This document shows, one piece after another, positions 23,901 through 35,900 of a DNA stretch of 64,000 nucleotides. Below the pieces are notes generated by a model. That model was not told where the DNA came from. It was given only the letters and a program-made list of their open reading frames with translations, and made no database searches. Location: NCBI GenBank assembly GCA_025331565.1, contig JAFREQ010000039.1, positions 3,720,001 to 3,784,000 of the forward strand, read 5' to 3'. Positions within the stretch are counted from its first letter, which is position 1; every line of letters begins with the position of its first letter. The translations under genes and the position numbers were made by a program. Source of the stretch: Holacanthus passer (taxonomy: Eukaryota; Chordata; Actinopteri; Pomacanthidae).

Positions 23901-26900
23901 CCAGATGGACTGCTCCAGCGGGTGGAAGAGCTTGAAGCAGAAGCCGTCCTTCTTAGATGGCCTCTCGATGAGCTCGCAGGCGTTGAGCAGCACCGTTCCC
24001 ACCCACTGGCCGTTTTTGTGGGTTTTATAGATGAGCAGGACGCCTGGTTTCAGCACACACCACAGCTTGGTCCAGCTCTTCAGGGTCCCACGGATCTGGA
24101 TCAAATGCAGATAAAAGTCAGATAGTCTCAGGCCTTAGCTCGCTAAAATGACCTTCTGTATTAATGCTACATGAGGAACTTGGAAGGGTTTATTGAACAT
24201 GTTTGCTTTACTTTTCGGCCTTTAAAACCTTTGCATCAAATAAGTACAAAAGCTAAAAATGTGTTGTATTTGAAGTGTAAACTCTAGGAAGTGTACTTAG
24301 ACAAAGAGGGACATGGTTGCCAACTCATTTCATTGTACAGTAGCTAAAGTCTACTAGAAAAGTCTTGGGAAGTTGCTATATTGCGTCACATCCTGATGTG
24401 TACAGTATGTCGTTTGGTATTTATTTGCATACCGAAATAAGATAAGATAAGATATTCCTTAATTAGTCCCATAATGGGGAAATTTGCAATGTTACATCTG
24501 CAAGATAAATAGTAGGCAAACAAGAAGAATAAAGAAGTATTAACAATTCAACTTGGGTAAAAAAGTATCAACAATTTAACTATAGTAAAAAGTACAATTT
24601 AACTAGAATAAAAAGTATCAACAATTCAACTAGAATAAAAAGTATCAACAATTTAACTAGAGTAGAAAGTATTAACACTTTAACAATAATTAAAGCACTG
24701 ACATGACATGAATTGTGTGTCGGGGAGAAATCCTCTATTAAGCCCTCCATTAATTTGATACAAACTAATACTAAAATGGTTTGAAACCATTTTCAGAAGA
24801 GAATGAAGACCAAACATTTAACTGGTTAACTCTGTAATTATTCTTTTTTTAATTCAACTTGTATCCATTTAAATCTACCTGCAACTTCTCAAATATTCAA
24901 ATTTAAGCTATTAGATGGAGAGTAGAATTCAATTGATTGAAGTTATCATTTGTAAGGAGAGTAAAGTTAAGTTATAGGATACTATATAATAAAATGTTGA
25001 CTGTGGGGTGGAAGACATTCCCACCTTGAGCCAGTCGGCCATGACGATGACAGAGGGATCAGTGATGGTGCTGAGCAGCTCTTTGGTTGCCCTTTTCTTT
25101 TCTTCCCTGTAGTTTTTCTTCTGCACCTACAGGGAGCACAGAGGGACAGACATCAGTTTACACAACTGTGCATATTAATATTCCCCACACTCGCTTTCTC
25201 ACTGAATTACATTTGGCAGGAAATGAGAAGACTGGAATCACACTTCTCGGTGTCACCTGGTACCTTCTGACTGCACAGTTAGAAGTTATTATGCTGCATT
25301 TTATTTCTCCCTTTAAATGTAATCTATCCTGCCTGTGCTGTATTGTTGTGACACAATATGAATATAGTTCAACCTATACATACCTATGACAATACAGTAT
25401 TTTATGCACACTGACTCACCAAGTGACACAGTGTGAAACGACAATGCACAACAAGCATCAGTGTTTAGGCTATATATATTTAACAGTCTCTATCTAAGGG
25501 TAATTTTAAGACTCATCAAGCAAGACTCAAGCTGGTTTGAGCTCACTTACCTTGAGGGACTCCTTTTTGGTGAGCTTTCCTCCAGACGCCGACACATCCT
25601 TGTCTGAGCCATTGTATAGCTTGGTTTCAGACTGTCAACACACAGGGAAAAAAAGAAGGGTTTAAGAGCTAAAAATGATAACTGATTCATCTGATTATTT
25701 GGCAACTTCATGTCTTCAAATATTAAATGTGTTTCATGTTGAGCCGGGAAAACAATTCTCCAACACATGTGATGACTAAGCTTTCCTGTGAGGATTTGTG
25801 TTTCAAAATGTGTGCCATCTACTTAACAATCATCTGTTTGTTTTACTGCTGCACTCTGTGTGTAAGCTGTTCTGGATAAAGTCATCCACTAAATGACTAA
25901 AATCTAATCTTGGCCACAAAGTGCTCCCTCTTAATAACAAATCTATTACCACGAACGGTACAATCAACAAAGTCTACTAAAATTAGGACATCGGCTTCTT
26001 TTTTTTTTTTTTTTAATGACATTAGCAAAGAGCTGCAACATCACTGGGAGATAGAGCAGCAATGATTAGTCAATCGAAAGAAAATTTGTTGCCAACAATT
26101 TTGTTAATTGATCAGTCGTTTCAGTCATTGTTCAAGCAAAAATGTCAAACGTGTTGGTTCCAGCTCTTTAAAGATTTGCCGCTTTTCTTTGTCATTTATG
26201 ATGAAGAGTCTCTGGGTTTCAGACTGTTTGTTGACCATAAGAAGCCCTCCAGGGAAACGGCAACTAGAAGTGATCGTTTTCTTTTTCCTCTCAAGCTTGT
26301 TTGCTTCCTAGATAGTCCAGACTTAGCTCAGTTACCCGAATGAAGCCTATAAATGCCAGTGCAGGTGTGTGCCAGCTCCCTTCACAAGCCAATTGGAGCG
26401 ATTTAAAGTGGAGAGACAGATGGAGATGTGTGGGGATCCTAAAGCAGTGCTACTTAAGGCCTTAAACGCCCACAGGCAAATATTGAAGGTACATGATAGC
26501 AAGCACCAAAGCTAAAATCTTCTCTTTCACATCCTTCTTCTATTCAGAAACCCATAAAGCTTCCTTTTGCTGAGACGACACATACCCCTGTGAAGATTGA
26601 TGGAAACATGGCAAAGGCTCTGAGGTGCTGGATATTCGTGATAGCAGAATCTACAGATCAACTGAAGTCCACAGATAAGCCTTCAACAAAATTTCGTCTT
26701 GGTTTTGGAAACCCTTGCTGATAAAGTGCTTTTGAACCTCTGTCATATGCCTTCATACTTCACAAAATCATGACAAAAATGTAATAGGATTCCTGCCTGA
26801 TGAAAGCGTCTCAGCTGTGACTCAGAGGGAGACTCAGACGCCCACGTTTGCGATGACAAACATATTTGATGTGGACCTCGACAGATAAACTAGACGGGCC

Positions 26901-29900
26901 TCCTCCACACTGAGCTCATTTGAAAGGACGGTCGAGTTTGAAATGTTTGATGTTTACAGTGTGTATGATGTGAGTCATCTGAATGTGGGATATCTCATGC
27001 CTGAGGCAAGACTGGAAAAAGAATAGAAGACAGTACAGTAATTCCCATATTCTCTAGTCTCATTACAACACACACACCCAATCTCTCGTACCCACCCATC
27101 ACAGAACATCAGCTCAGTGAAGTGACTTTTCTTACCTTGCTCTTAGATATGGAATGTGAGTCCTCTTTCAAAGGCAGAGGCAAGAGGTCCTCCTTCCCTC
27201 GCTCAAAACCTGTGACAAAAAACACATCAGTATAAAGAAATGCTCTGTCCATCATCTCCAGGTGACCTACAGTATCGCACTCTAGCAGACAACCAAGCTG
27301 CTGTCAATTCAGGCAGACCCCGTGCTATGGGTGTGCCACTCTGGGCTGTAAGGACACTGATAAAATAGACTAATTGATTAATCCATAAAACAAAAGCCAG
27401 ATAAATCAATAATGATTATTTACAACACAACTCAAGTGTTCCATGTTTTTATTTTACTCCCTTGTTTTTTGCCTCTATGTTCAGAAATGAAGTTCTAAAC
27501 TAAATATTTACTTGCTGTATATTTTATGGCTTGCTGTTGTCTTTAAAAAAATTGATTAATCAATCATGATTAATGTCAGCAATTCAGATGATGTATCAAA
27601 AAAAAACTTTGCTTGCAAAGATGCCATGTTATTGTCTATTCTCTGTTTGACATCACTGGGAAACTGAATATATTTCTGGAGTTGGAGACTAAAGCAGCCC
27701 AAAGACAACACATTGGGTGGGGAACTCACAATCCTCTTTTATCTTACATAGAATCAATCAATTAACTGGAAAAAAAAACAATCAATCAGCTTTTCATCCT
27801 GACTGTTTCCTGCTGTTGCCATTTCCGCTTTCATTGGTGAGCTCAGCTAACCTTTGGATATCAAAAATGTGCTAGAAAATACTCGTGGGGCTTTCAAGTC
27901 CAAAGGTCAATACATTAATGTTGGTCACTGGAGCACGCTGTCCTTGGAAGCGACTGGAACCAAGTCATAGAATCTGGATGGCAACAAGTTGGCGCCTGCT
28001 GCACCCTAATCTGAAGTGAGCTCTAAAGTTAGATAAACTGGCTGGTGAAAAGAGGTTCTGTTTTAATCCACAGTTTGGCTGGGACAACGTGGGTGTGGAA
28101 AGTGAACTGAAAACAAAGATTTGGACACTCTGCTCCACTGAAGTTACTGATGGGAATGTGTATTTCTATTAAATGTCAAAGTGGACAATAATGAATGAAT
28201 GCAGTTGAATGCAGATATAGTGCGTCATAACAAAGCAAACAAACAGACTTGCTGTTCATGTGAACTCCTTCTTTGCATTTCTAATCTTCATTCATGAGCC
28301 AGTTTCTAACCAATTAGTTTCACCTCAGCAACAGATTTCCCACTGAGACCCTGACAGTTGGTGACACCAGCAGTGTAAAGGTGACAGAGAGCCTGTAAAT
28401 ATTTTAGAGTTTCCGTCTCCTATCCACAGGCCATCGGTATACAGTCATGAGAATGAAGGAAGCGCTGGTGAGTTTCATTACTAAATGAGATATTCAGCAT
28501 TTGCCAAACAGTCACATGTTTGTTTAGTCACTTGCTTTAATAAAACAACTGTGTGTCTATACTACAAAATAAGCATCCTACTTATGAATTCTAACTGCAC
28601 ACTTGAATTTTGTCCTGCGGACATCTTGGGCGACATCTTTTCAGAGAAAAGCCAAGTCTCAAACTTGAATACTTTTAATAACATCAGTGTGATGTTCAGT
28701 GAATCACTTGTGGGATTTTGTGCAGAGAAAGATCCCTCAAGTGAAAGTAGACACATGAGTCTTTTCATTTAGCTGATTGTGTCCAACATCAGAGCTACAC
28801 AGTGTTAGTTTCAATCACCTAAAGCTCCAATTAAGTATCAGTAGTGATAAACATCAAGAAATGAGGGCACGCAATTGCCTTTCTTGCCTTAAGAGTGGTG
28901 CCTTTGTTTTAATGTGGATCTGGTTTCAGTGGTACATTAGACGTCCCACCAGACCATCTGTGCCCACTTGACAGGCGTATCTCCATGCCAACTTCAGCTG
29001 GAAAACAACTCAAGGGCAATTCACCTGCTATAGCAACCAACATGACATTACACTTTACATCACTCATCGTCCCCTTCTCACGATCTCAGCGTATAGGGAG
29101 GAAAATCGGATCATCTTAATAGAATAATTAAGATAATTAATATGTTATATGTTCGTCACAGTGTAAATAAATGCATCTTTGTCTGTTGTGTTTTTAAAGT
29201 AACAGACAAGTCTAAATGTCAAGAGCCATACTTAAACAGTAACTACAAACCTTTGTTGGAATTAATTCATTTAACAGCGTTTGTCCAACATGTAAATATT
29301 TTGTCAACAGATAATTCAAGCAACACGAAGAAACTTCAAACCTGAAACAAAATGAAATCTTGTGAAAGGAAAGAATGACCAAGTTAATAAAGTCACTAAT
29401 TTGCATGCTTGTAAGCCTTCCACTTTGCAATCTAACCAAATTAATGTGGTTCACTGTAATGAAGTGTCCAATTTCTATTTGAGACACTTTAAGGGCCCAG
29501 AAAAACACTGTGGTAAAAAGGGAATAATTTCATTATAGTCTGAGGAGGTAGATATAACGCTTGAGGCAGCTTGTTAAATAAATATGGTTAGGTGACAGAG
29601 GCTGAAAATTTCGTCTGCAAAGCGTCCTCCATTTTGGGTGGGAAAAGGTTCATTCATCAGTATATCTAAAATAAGCAAGAAAATAGTGTATACCAACATG
29701 GCCATTGTTATCAAAAGATGTTTTAGGACTATAATTTGTTGAAATCATGTGCAGTTTAGTCATTTCAGGTGTCACTTTTATCAACAGATGGTCCATTTTG
29801 GAAGGACTCTGACTTCCTTTTATTCTTTGAAAACATTAGCTTCTAAAATAATCCACCAGGGCATGAGGTATCTTTCATGTGTAATCTTAATCCTAATAAA

Positions 29901-32900
29901 CCCACATGAACCTTTTTGGTGTTATTTTTGGATTATGCAAAATGTTAAGGACAATGACTAGGCTTAGAAATGGGCTTTGTACTGGGGGCCACAATAGTGA
30001 TAAGCATTTCTCATCAAAATTAGGAAGCAATGAGAAGGTGAAATATGATTTTGAAAGGTGGGAATATTTTTTTCAAATGATGGATGTTTCTTCACACCAC
30101 TTCCGATAAAGTGACTGAATATTGCTAGCAGTGGAATTACTCACACATTTCAAAATAACATAAAGCATTCTAAGTACTACACTGCTATGATAACTTAAAG
30201 TATTTCACTCTAAAAAGGAAGGCTTCAAGGACTGACTTGGAGGAGCAAAGATCAGGTGGCAAAGATTTTTTGTTTTTGTTAACCTGTCACAAAGATAATG
30301 GTGACACCGCTGACAGATGCCACTGGGGCCGGCTAAGGTCAAAGTCCAGTCCCCCAGACAGAGACTTCTCAGAGGCTGTTACTTACATTTTTTGGTGGAT
30401 AAAGAGAAGAGGTGGATGTCTCTTTTTTCACACAGACATTAATGAATGCCACCTGCTAGTAATTAAAGTCAGTGGTCCCCAACATTTCTCATTAGATGCA
30501 AGTTGAGCAGAGCTCTGCAACACAACTGTTGCACTGCAAAATTGTATGTATGTAAAACTGTAATGTAATACACCCATCTTTGCCGCAAAACTCAGTCTGG
30601 CAGGAAAAAGACCCTGTGCAGTTAGTATCCAGTCTATTCCAGACCTCTCACAGCAAACTACTTGGAAATTGCTCTAAAATGGAAAGGCTACAAATATATT
30701 AAAAGTAAAAGATAGCCCATAACTCAGATTAAAAGGCGTAAGAATTGATAATCAGTGAGAATTTCAACATATAACAAGCCTGTGCAGTGGACATATTTGG
30801 ATGATTTCACTGACTCCAAGCAAAATTAGATTTGTTTTTAAATGTAGATTTAATGTCTTTACGAGTACCCATGTTATTTGTCTCACTGCACAACTTTACA
30901 GTACATCTTCAACGTTCTGTATGCAAATGGGCTAAATCTAACCTTTGCTTTATGTGAATGAATGTCAGGGAGTGTGTGTGTGCATGTGTGTGTGTGCGTA
31001 GCTGAAGTTGTAGGAGACGCACGCCCCACTGCAGCCTGACTAAGGCATTTTCTTTTAAGGAGTAGAACCGCAGTGATCTCACTCTGCATCAAACATCATA
31101 GATAGAAGAGAGAAAGAGCAACAGAGAGAATAAAGAGACTGAAACAGTGGAGAGACTGAGATGGGAAGAGCTGTACATTGCTACAATGAATGTTTTTCCA
31201 CATCAATGCTCTGCCTCACAAAATGAATACAGTCTGGATCACCCAGAGCATTGCACCAATATGCATTGGACTACAGACACAAAAACAGAGGTGAATGTAA
31301 GGAGAAAATATGATGATGAAAAAGCTCCACTCATTCAATTCCTATGCAAACCAGATCTTTTTAGAATGTACATAAACCCTCTCCAAACATGTATGTATTA
31401 CTTTCATTGAGGTATTACAGGACATGAACTATGACTGAGTGTCTCAAAAACGGCCAGAACTTTGTGATGCTTAAACATATAAAGAACAAATGTATTGCTA
31501 AGATTTTGGCTGTAAGTAGCAAGCAAGAACAGTTGTTGTGTATTCATGCCCACGGACTTACGGGCCATGTGCCCCCACTTGGGAAAAACACAACATAAGA
31601 TGAGGAAACACTGAAATAATCATGATTCAATGTCAATTTCCATTCAATTCCATTTGAAAACATCATTCTAGAAACATGATTTGCATTGTGCCACTTTATA
31701 CATTCAGCACTATAACTCTGAAATCATCTCGTCTCATCCCAGTCATAATTAATGCAACACTGAAGCTGCCTCTCCTACCAAAAGGAGCTTCTTTTCAAGC
31801 CACTAACACTTCAAAACTGGTTCATTATCTTTTTTTGGAAAACTCTAGGGCTGTCCCTGTGAAGCTGTTCAGATTCTCACCACACCACAGACTGAACTAT
31901 GCTCTTGCAAGTCATCTGAAATTATTATTTATTAAAGTTCATGTTAGTGAAAAACATGATTGATTGAAAGAAAGAAAAATGCAGCTATGTAGAATACTAT
32001 TCCTTTAAACCAAGATTCAGAAGCAAGGGAGAACTCTTCATGATGCTGCTATATTTTTTTAGGAAATATGAAGGCTACCATGGCAACAGGTAGAGAACAA
32101 CAAATGCAGGGAAAAGCTGTCAGCCCAGCTACCCTTCAGAATACATCAATTTTAGGGAGCAAATTGCCTCAGTGTTTTGCTACTGTGGAAAACTTGCCAT
32201 GGCAACAGTGTCTCTAATATATTGGCTCATGAAAACTGAAAGATGGCTGGTCCACCGGAGAGAAAAGAGAAACAAACAGGAAAACCACTACTGATTTTTT
32301 AATTCTAGAAGTCTAGAAGTAGTAGCCTATATCAAATGACACATTGAAAAGTGACCCACAAATTGCAAGTTCATTTCAAACTGTACTAGATGCTGTGCAA
32401 AACATAAATAAAAACAGAATATAATCATTTGCAAATGAACTGTGTTACTGACAACAGTTTTACAAAAAGTTCCAGAGTCCATCTAATAAAAACCTTTATA
32501 TGTGTTTGACAAAGTGTTGAACCTCTCTCCATCCTTGCTTGTGAACGACTGAGTCTTTCCAGGATGAACCTTTCATACCCAATCATGATACTATCACCTG
32601 TTACCAATGAACCTGTTTACCTGTGGAATGATCCAAACAGGTGTTTTTGGATCAGTCCACAACTTTCACAGTCTTCTGTTGCTCCTGACCCAACTTGTTT
32701 GAAACATGTTTCTGGCATCAAATTCAGAATAAGTAATAAGTTGCAAAAATCAATGAGACTGAGGCGGTCAAACATTAAATACAGTATATTGCATATATTT
32801 GTTTGAATTATTTGTATTGTTTTCAATTGAGTATATGTTCAAAAGGGCTAGCAAATGATCACATTCTGTTTTTCTGTATTTATGTTTTACACAGCAAAAT

Positions 32901-35900
32901 GTTGTTGGAATCGGGGTTGTACCTTGTTAAGTCAGATTTGCCTCAGAGGCCCATTCATTTTCTGGGTTACATTCCTAGTGGGAGTTTTTCACTCCTGGAA
33001 ACCACGATCTGGGAACATATTGTGAGTGTTCTTTTTGTTGTTGTGATGTAAAGGATCAGTAGCTAGGCACTTTAATAGTCATTATCACAACTTGAGTGAA
33101 CTACATTACATGGGCATTGAGACAGTGCAGATGCCATGGAGAGGTGGTACAGAGAGAGTAACGTACAGAATTTGCTTGACTGATACAATTCAACTATTTT
33201 GCTGCTCAGACTGAATGTAGGATAAGTGAATACTGCACCGAAGAGGATGAGATAACCTTACTTTTAGCCCATAGTAAGTCAGTGTCATCTTCCACTGACC
33301 ATGCTGGTCTGTTAAACATCTTTCAGATTCCCTCAGCAACACAGGCTTTCGGTCATAAATTTGTAGTCTACTGGCCCAACAAACTTGAAAAGTTCTTCGT
33401 GAAATCAGTAAACTGATCATGTGTAAAACTGGTGGTACTGCCCTTTAAAAGAAAGCTTAAGCCACACTTCTCTTCCTACTCTAGCACACCACCTCCTCTT
33501 GGTAATCAAAAACGAAATATCCTATCTTACATTATCTTTATGGCCAGAGACTCCATTGAATGTTTCAACGTGCAGTATGCCAAGTCATTCTGACCTCAAG
33601 ATGAGCTATGATTCCATCTAATTATCGACCACAAGGGTACAGCTTTTTCCACTCCCTTAATAGCTTTATAAAGGCCTCATTTTTAACCTCCAAACCAATT
33701 TCCTTTGCAATTAGTCCCTGGCTACAGAGGAAGCAACAGTACACAACAGAGTGACAAGTGGCAGGTCGACGTGAAAGGGTGCATCCACTCAATATTAGGC
33801 AATAATTATACACAAATGAACAATAATAAAATGTTCCATTACTTTGGGAATAAGTGTACTTCTGGCTTATCACAGTAGTTTGTAGGGATATCAAAAAATC
33901 TTACTTTCAAACCTGCACAGCTGAGCCCAAGGCCGTCCCCACCCTTGATCATTTTAATCTCCAGGCCTCGTTCCTGGCCTTCAAACCCCTGTTTCTTATG
34001 CAGAACGTCAGAGGACTGCGCAAACAAACCTAACAGCAACCGAGTAGAAGTGGTCCAATCCACAGTAAGAGGGTTGTACTTTTAGCCTGCACGCAGGAAG
34101 CTTGATGAGACAAAAGCACTTTATCTCTTGGAAGGGGTGATATTTCAAACAGGATGTGTCTGGATGAGAGTGGGGGCATTAGGCAGGTTGTATTACCATG
34201 GCTGCTGTTTTGTGTTGGTGCTCTATTTATAGTGCACTGGGGCCGAGTTCATGTGCGCTGTCAGATGCTGGCCTGTTCCTTAGTCTTTAGTAAAGGCTGC
34301 AGGCGGTGACCTGGTGTCCCATCGTTTGATATTTCAAGGTTCTTGCACAGTTTTTAAAGTCAAATTGAATGCTTTTAAAGACCTCTTGAAGACATCAACA
34401 AATATAACTTAAGAACCAAAAATGTCAACCAATTTATTTGATAGAAAAGAAAATAGAGGCAATTTATTAAGACCTAACGGATGCCATCTTTCAACTTGAA
34501 CAATGGTGCCACCTTACTGTGTGAAGAACCTTCCTCACACCTCGGCCATTTGTGTTTCTGGCAGTGACACAAAGTTGCTCAATGTTGACTGTTGAGAAGT
34601 CTTGAGTGATTGAGTTTTGTGTGTGCTATGCACAAAAAAGGCAGCCATTAACATAGCCCCACTAGTTGCCACTGTGTACCATTGAATACGGCTGATGCTT
34701 TTCAGATTTCATGTGGGATGCAACAGTTTGTCAGCATAAATTACACCTTGCTCCATTTTCTGCCATCGCCAACGTATCCTCCTGCAACCATTTGTTATTA
34801 AATTTGCATCTCCTCATTGTGGCTCATCCCTGGCTTGTTAGGTAGCTAGCAACCATGACTGAAGAAAAGATCACGCAGCCAGATGCCAATGTCTGTAGTT
34901 AGTGACAGATGCAAGCTATTGGGCATTTTAGGGTAGGTACTGTCTGTGACAAATTTCCCATCAGCCTTACATACAAAGAAAATTCATTTCATTTTGATTT
35001 TTGTACAGTAAGATAGTGGAAAAAGTTTGGAAACAGATACAGACAGAACAGATACAAACGGATACAGATACTCCTAATGAAAATTTTGAAAAGATACCCA
35101 GCCCAATCCACAACAGGAAAATAAATGGCTAGAGGCAATTAGTTGACTGCAAGCATAACCACAAAATAGAGCTTTTGAAACCACACACATTGCCAGCAGA
35201 CAAACAAAAACTAAGTCACCAACAATCCATGTGAGGTTGTTTTTTATTAGAGACAGCCTCAAAGAATACAAATCATAAATACATTGCAGCTACACCGTCA
35301 CACAGACTCCACTGTCGAGCTGACGTGGATGTAAAAAAAACAAGATAGACGTAAAATGTAACAGAAAAAAACAAAAAAAAACAGAAAGTGAGTAAGTGCA
35401 ACCCGTCTGCACCAGCTGTCTCCTGCAATCTCTCTAAAAGCTGGTGCCTAGAAGAGCATCTAAAATAAGGATGAATGGAGCTTGGGCTGGGAACCGACTG
35501 TGAGAAAAACAACATGACTCAGACGATGTCTCGCAGCCCAACTTATTTGTTTTGCTGGAGGAAGTGCTAGTTTAGAGGGTAAAGAAGTGGACTTGTGGCA
35601 AAAAAAGGTCACGAACCTGAATCCCCAGACACAGAAGAGTCTGAGGAGAGAATGACGATGACGATCCTCCCTCTCCCCCGACAACTGTGCTGTTAACGTG
35701 CCCTTGAGCAAGGCACTTATCTGACTGAGCTGCTCGTTGGCAAACAGCAGAGGGCTGAGGTTGTACAAGGTTGGCAAGTTTGAATTACTGCATGAAAGTA
35801 AGGCAGTGTTTGTGCACAGTCAGCCTATCCTGGATTAATAAAGGTTATAAAAACAGTCACCTGCGACGGTGGAACAGAGAACATCCGCTCTCTCAAAGCT

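Noticed and set aside
26062..26343. + strand open frame of 93 codons
   Set aside because: It lies almost wholly within a known type of dispersed fish repeat.
29100..29140. AT-rich partial palindrome (TCTTAATAGAATAATTAAGA)
   Set aside because: Short and imperfect, of a kind expected in AT-rich intronic sequence.
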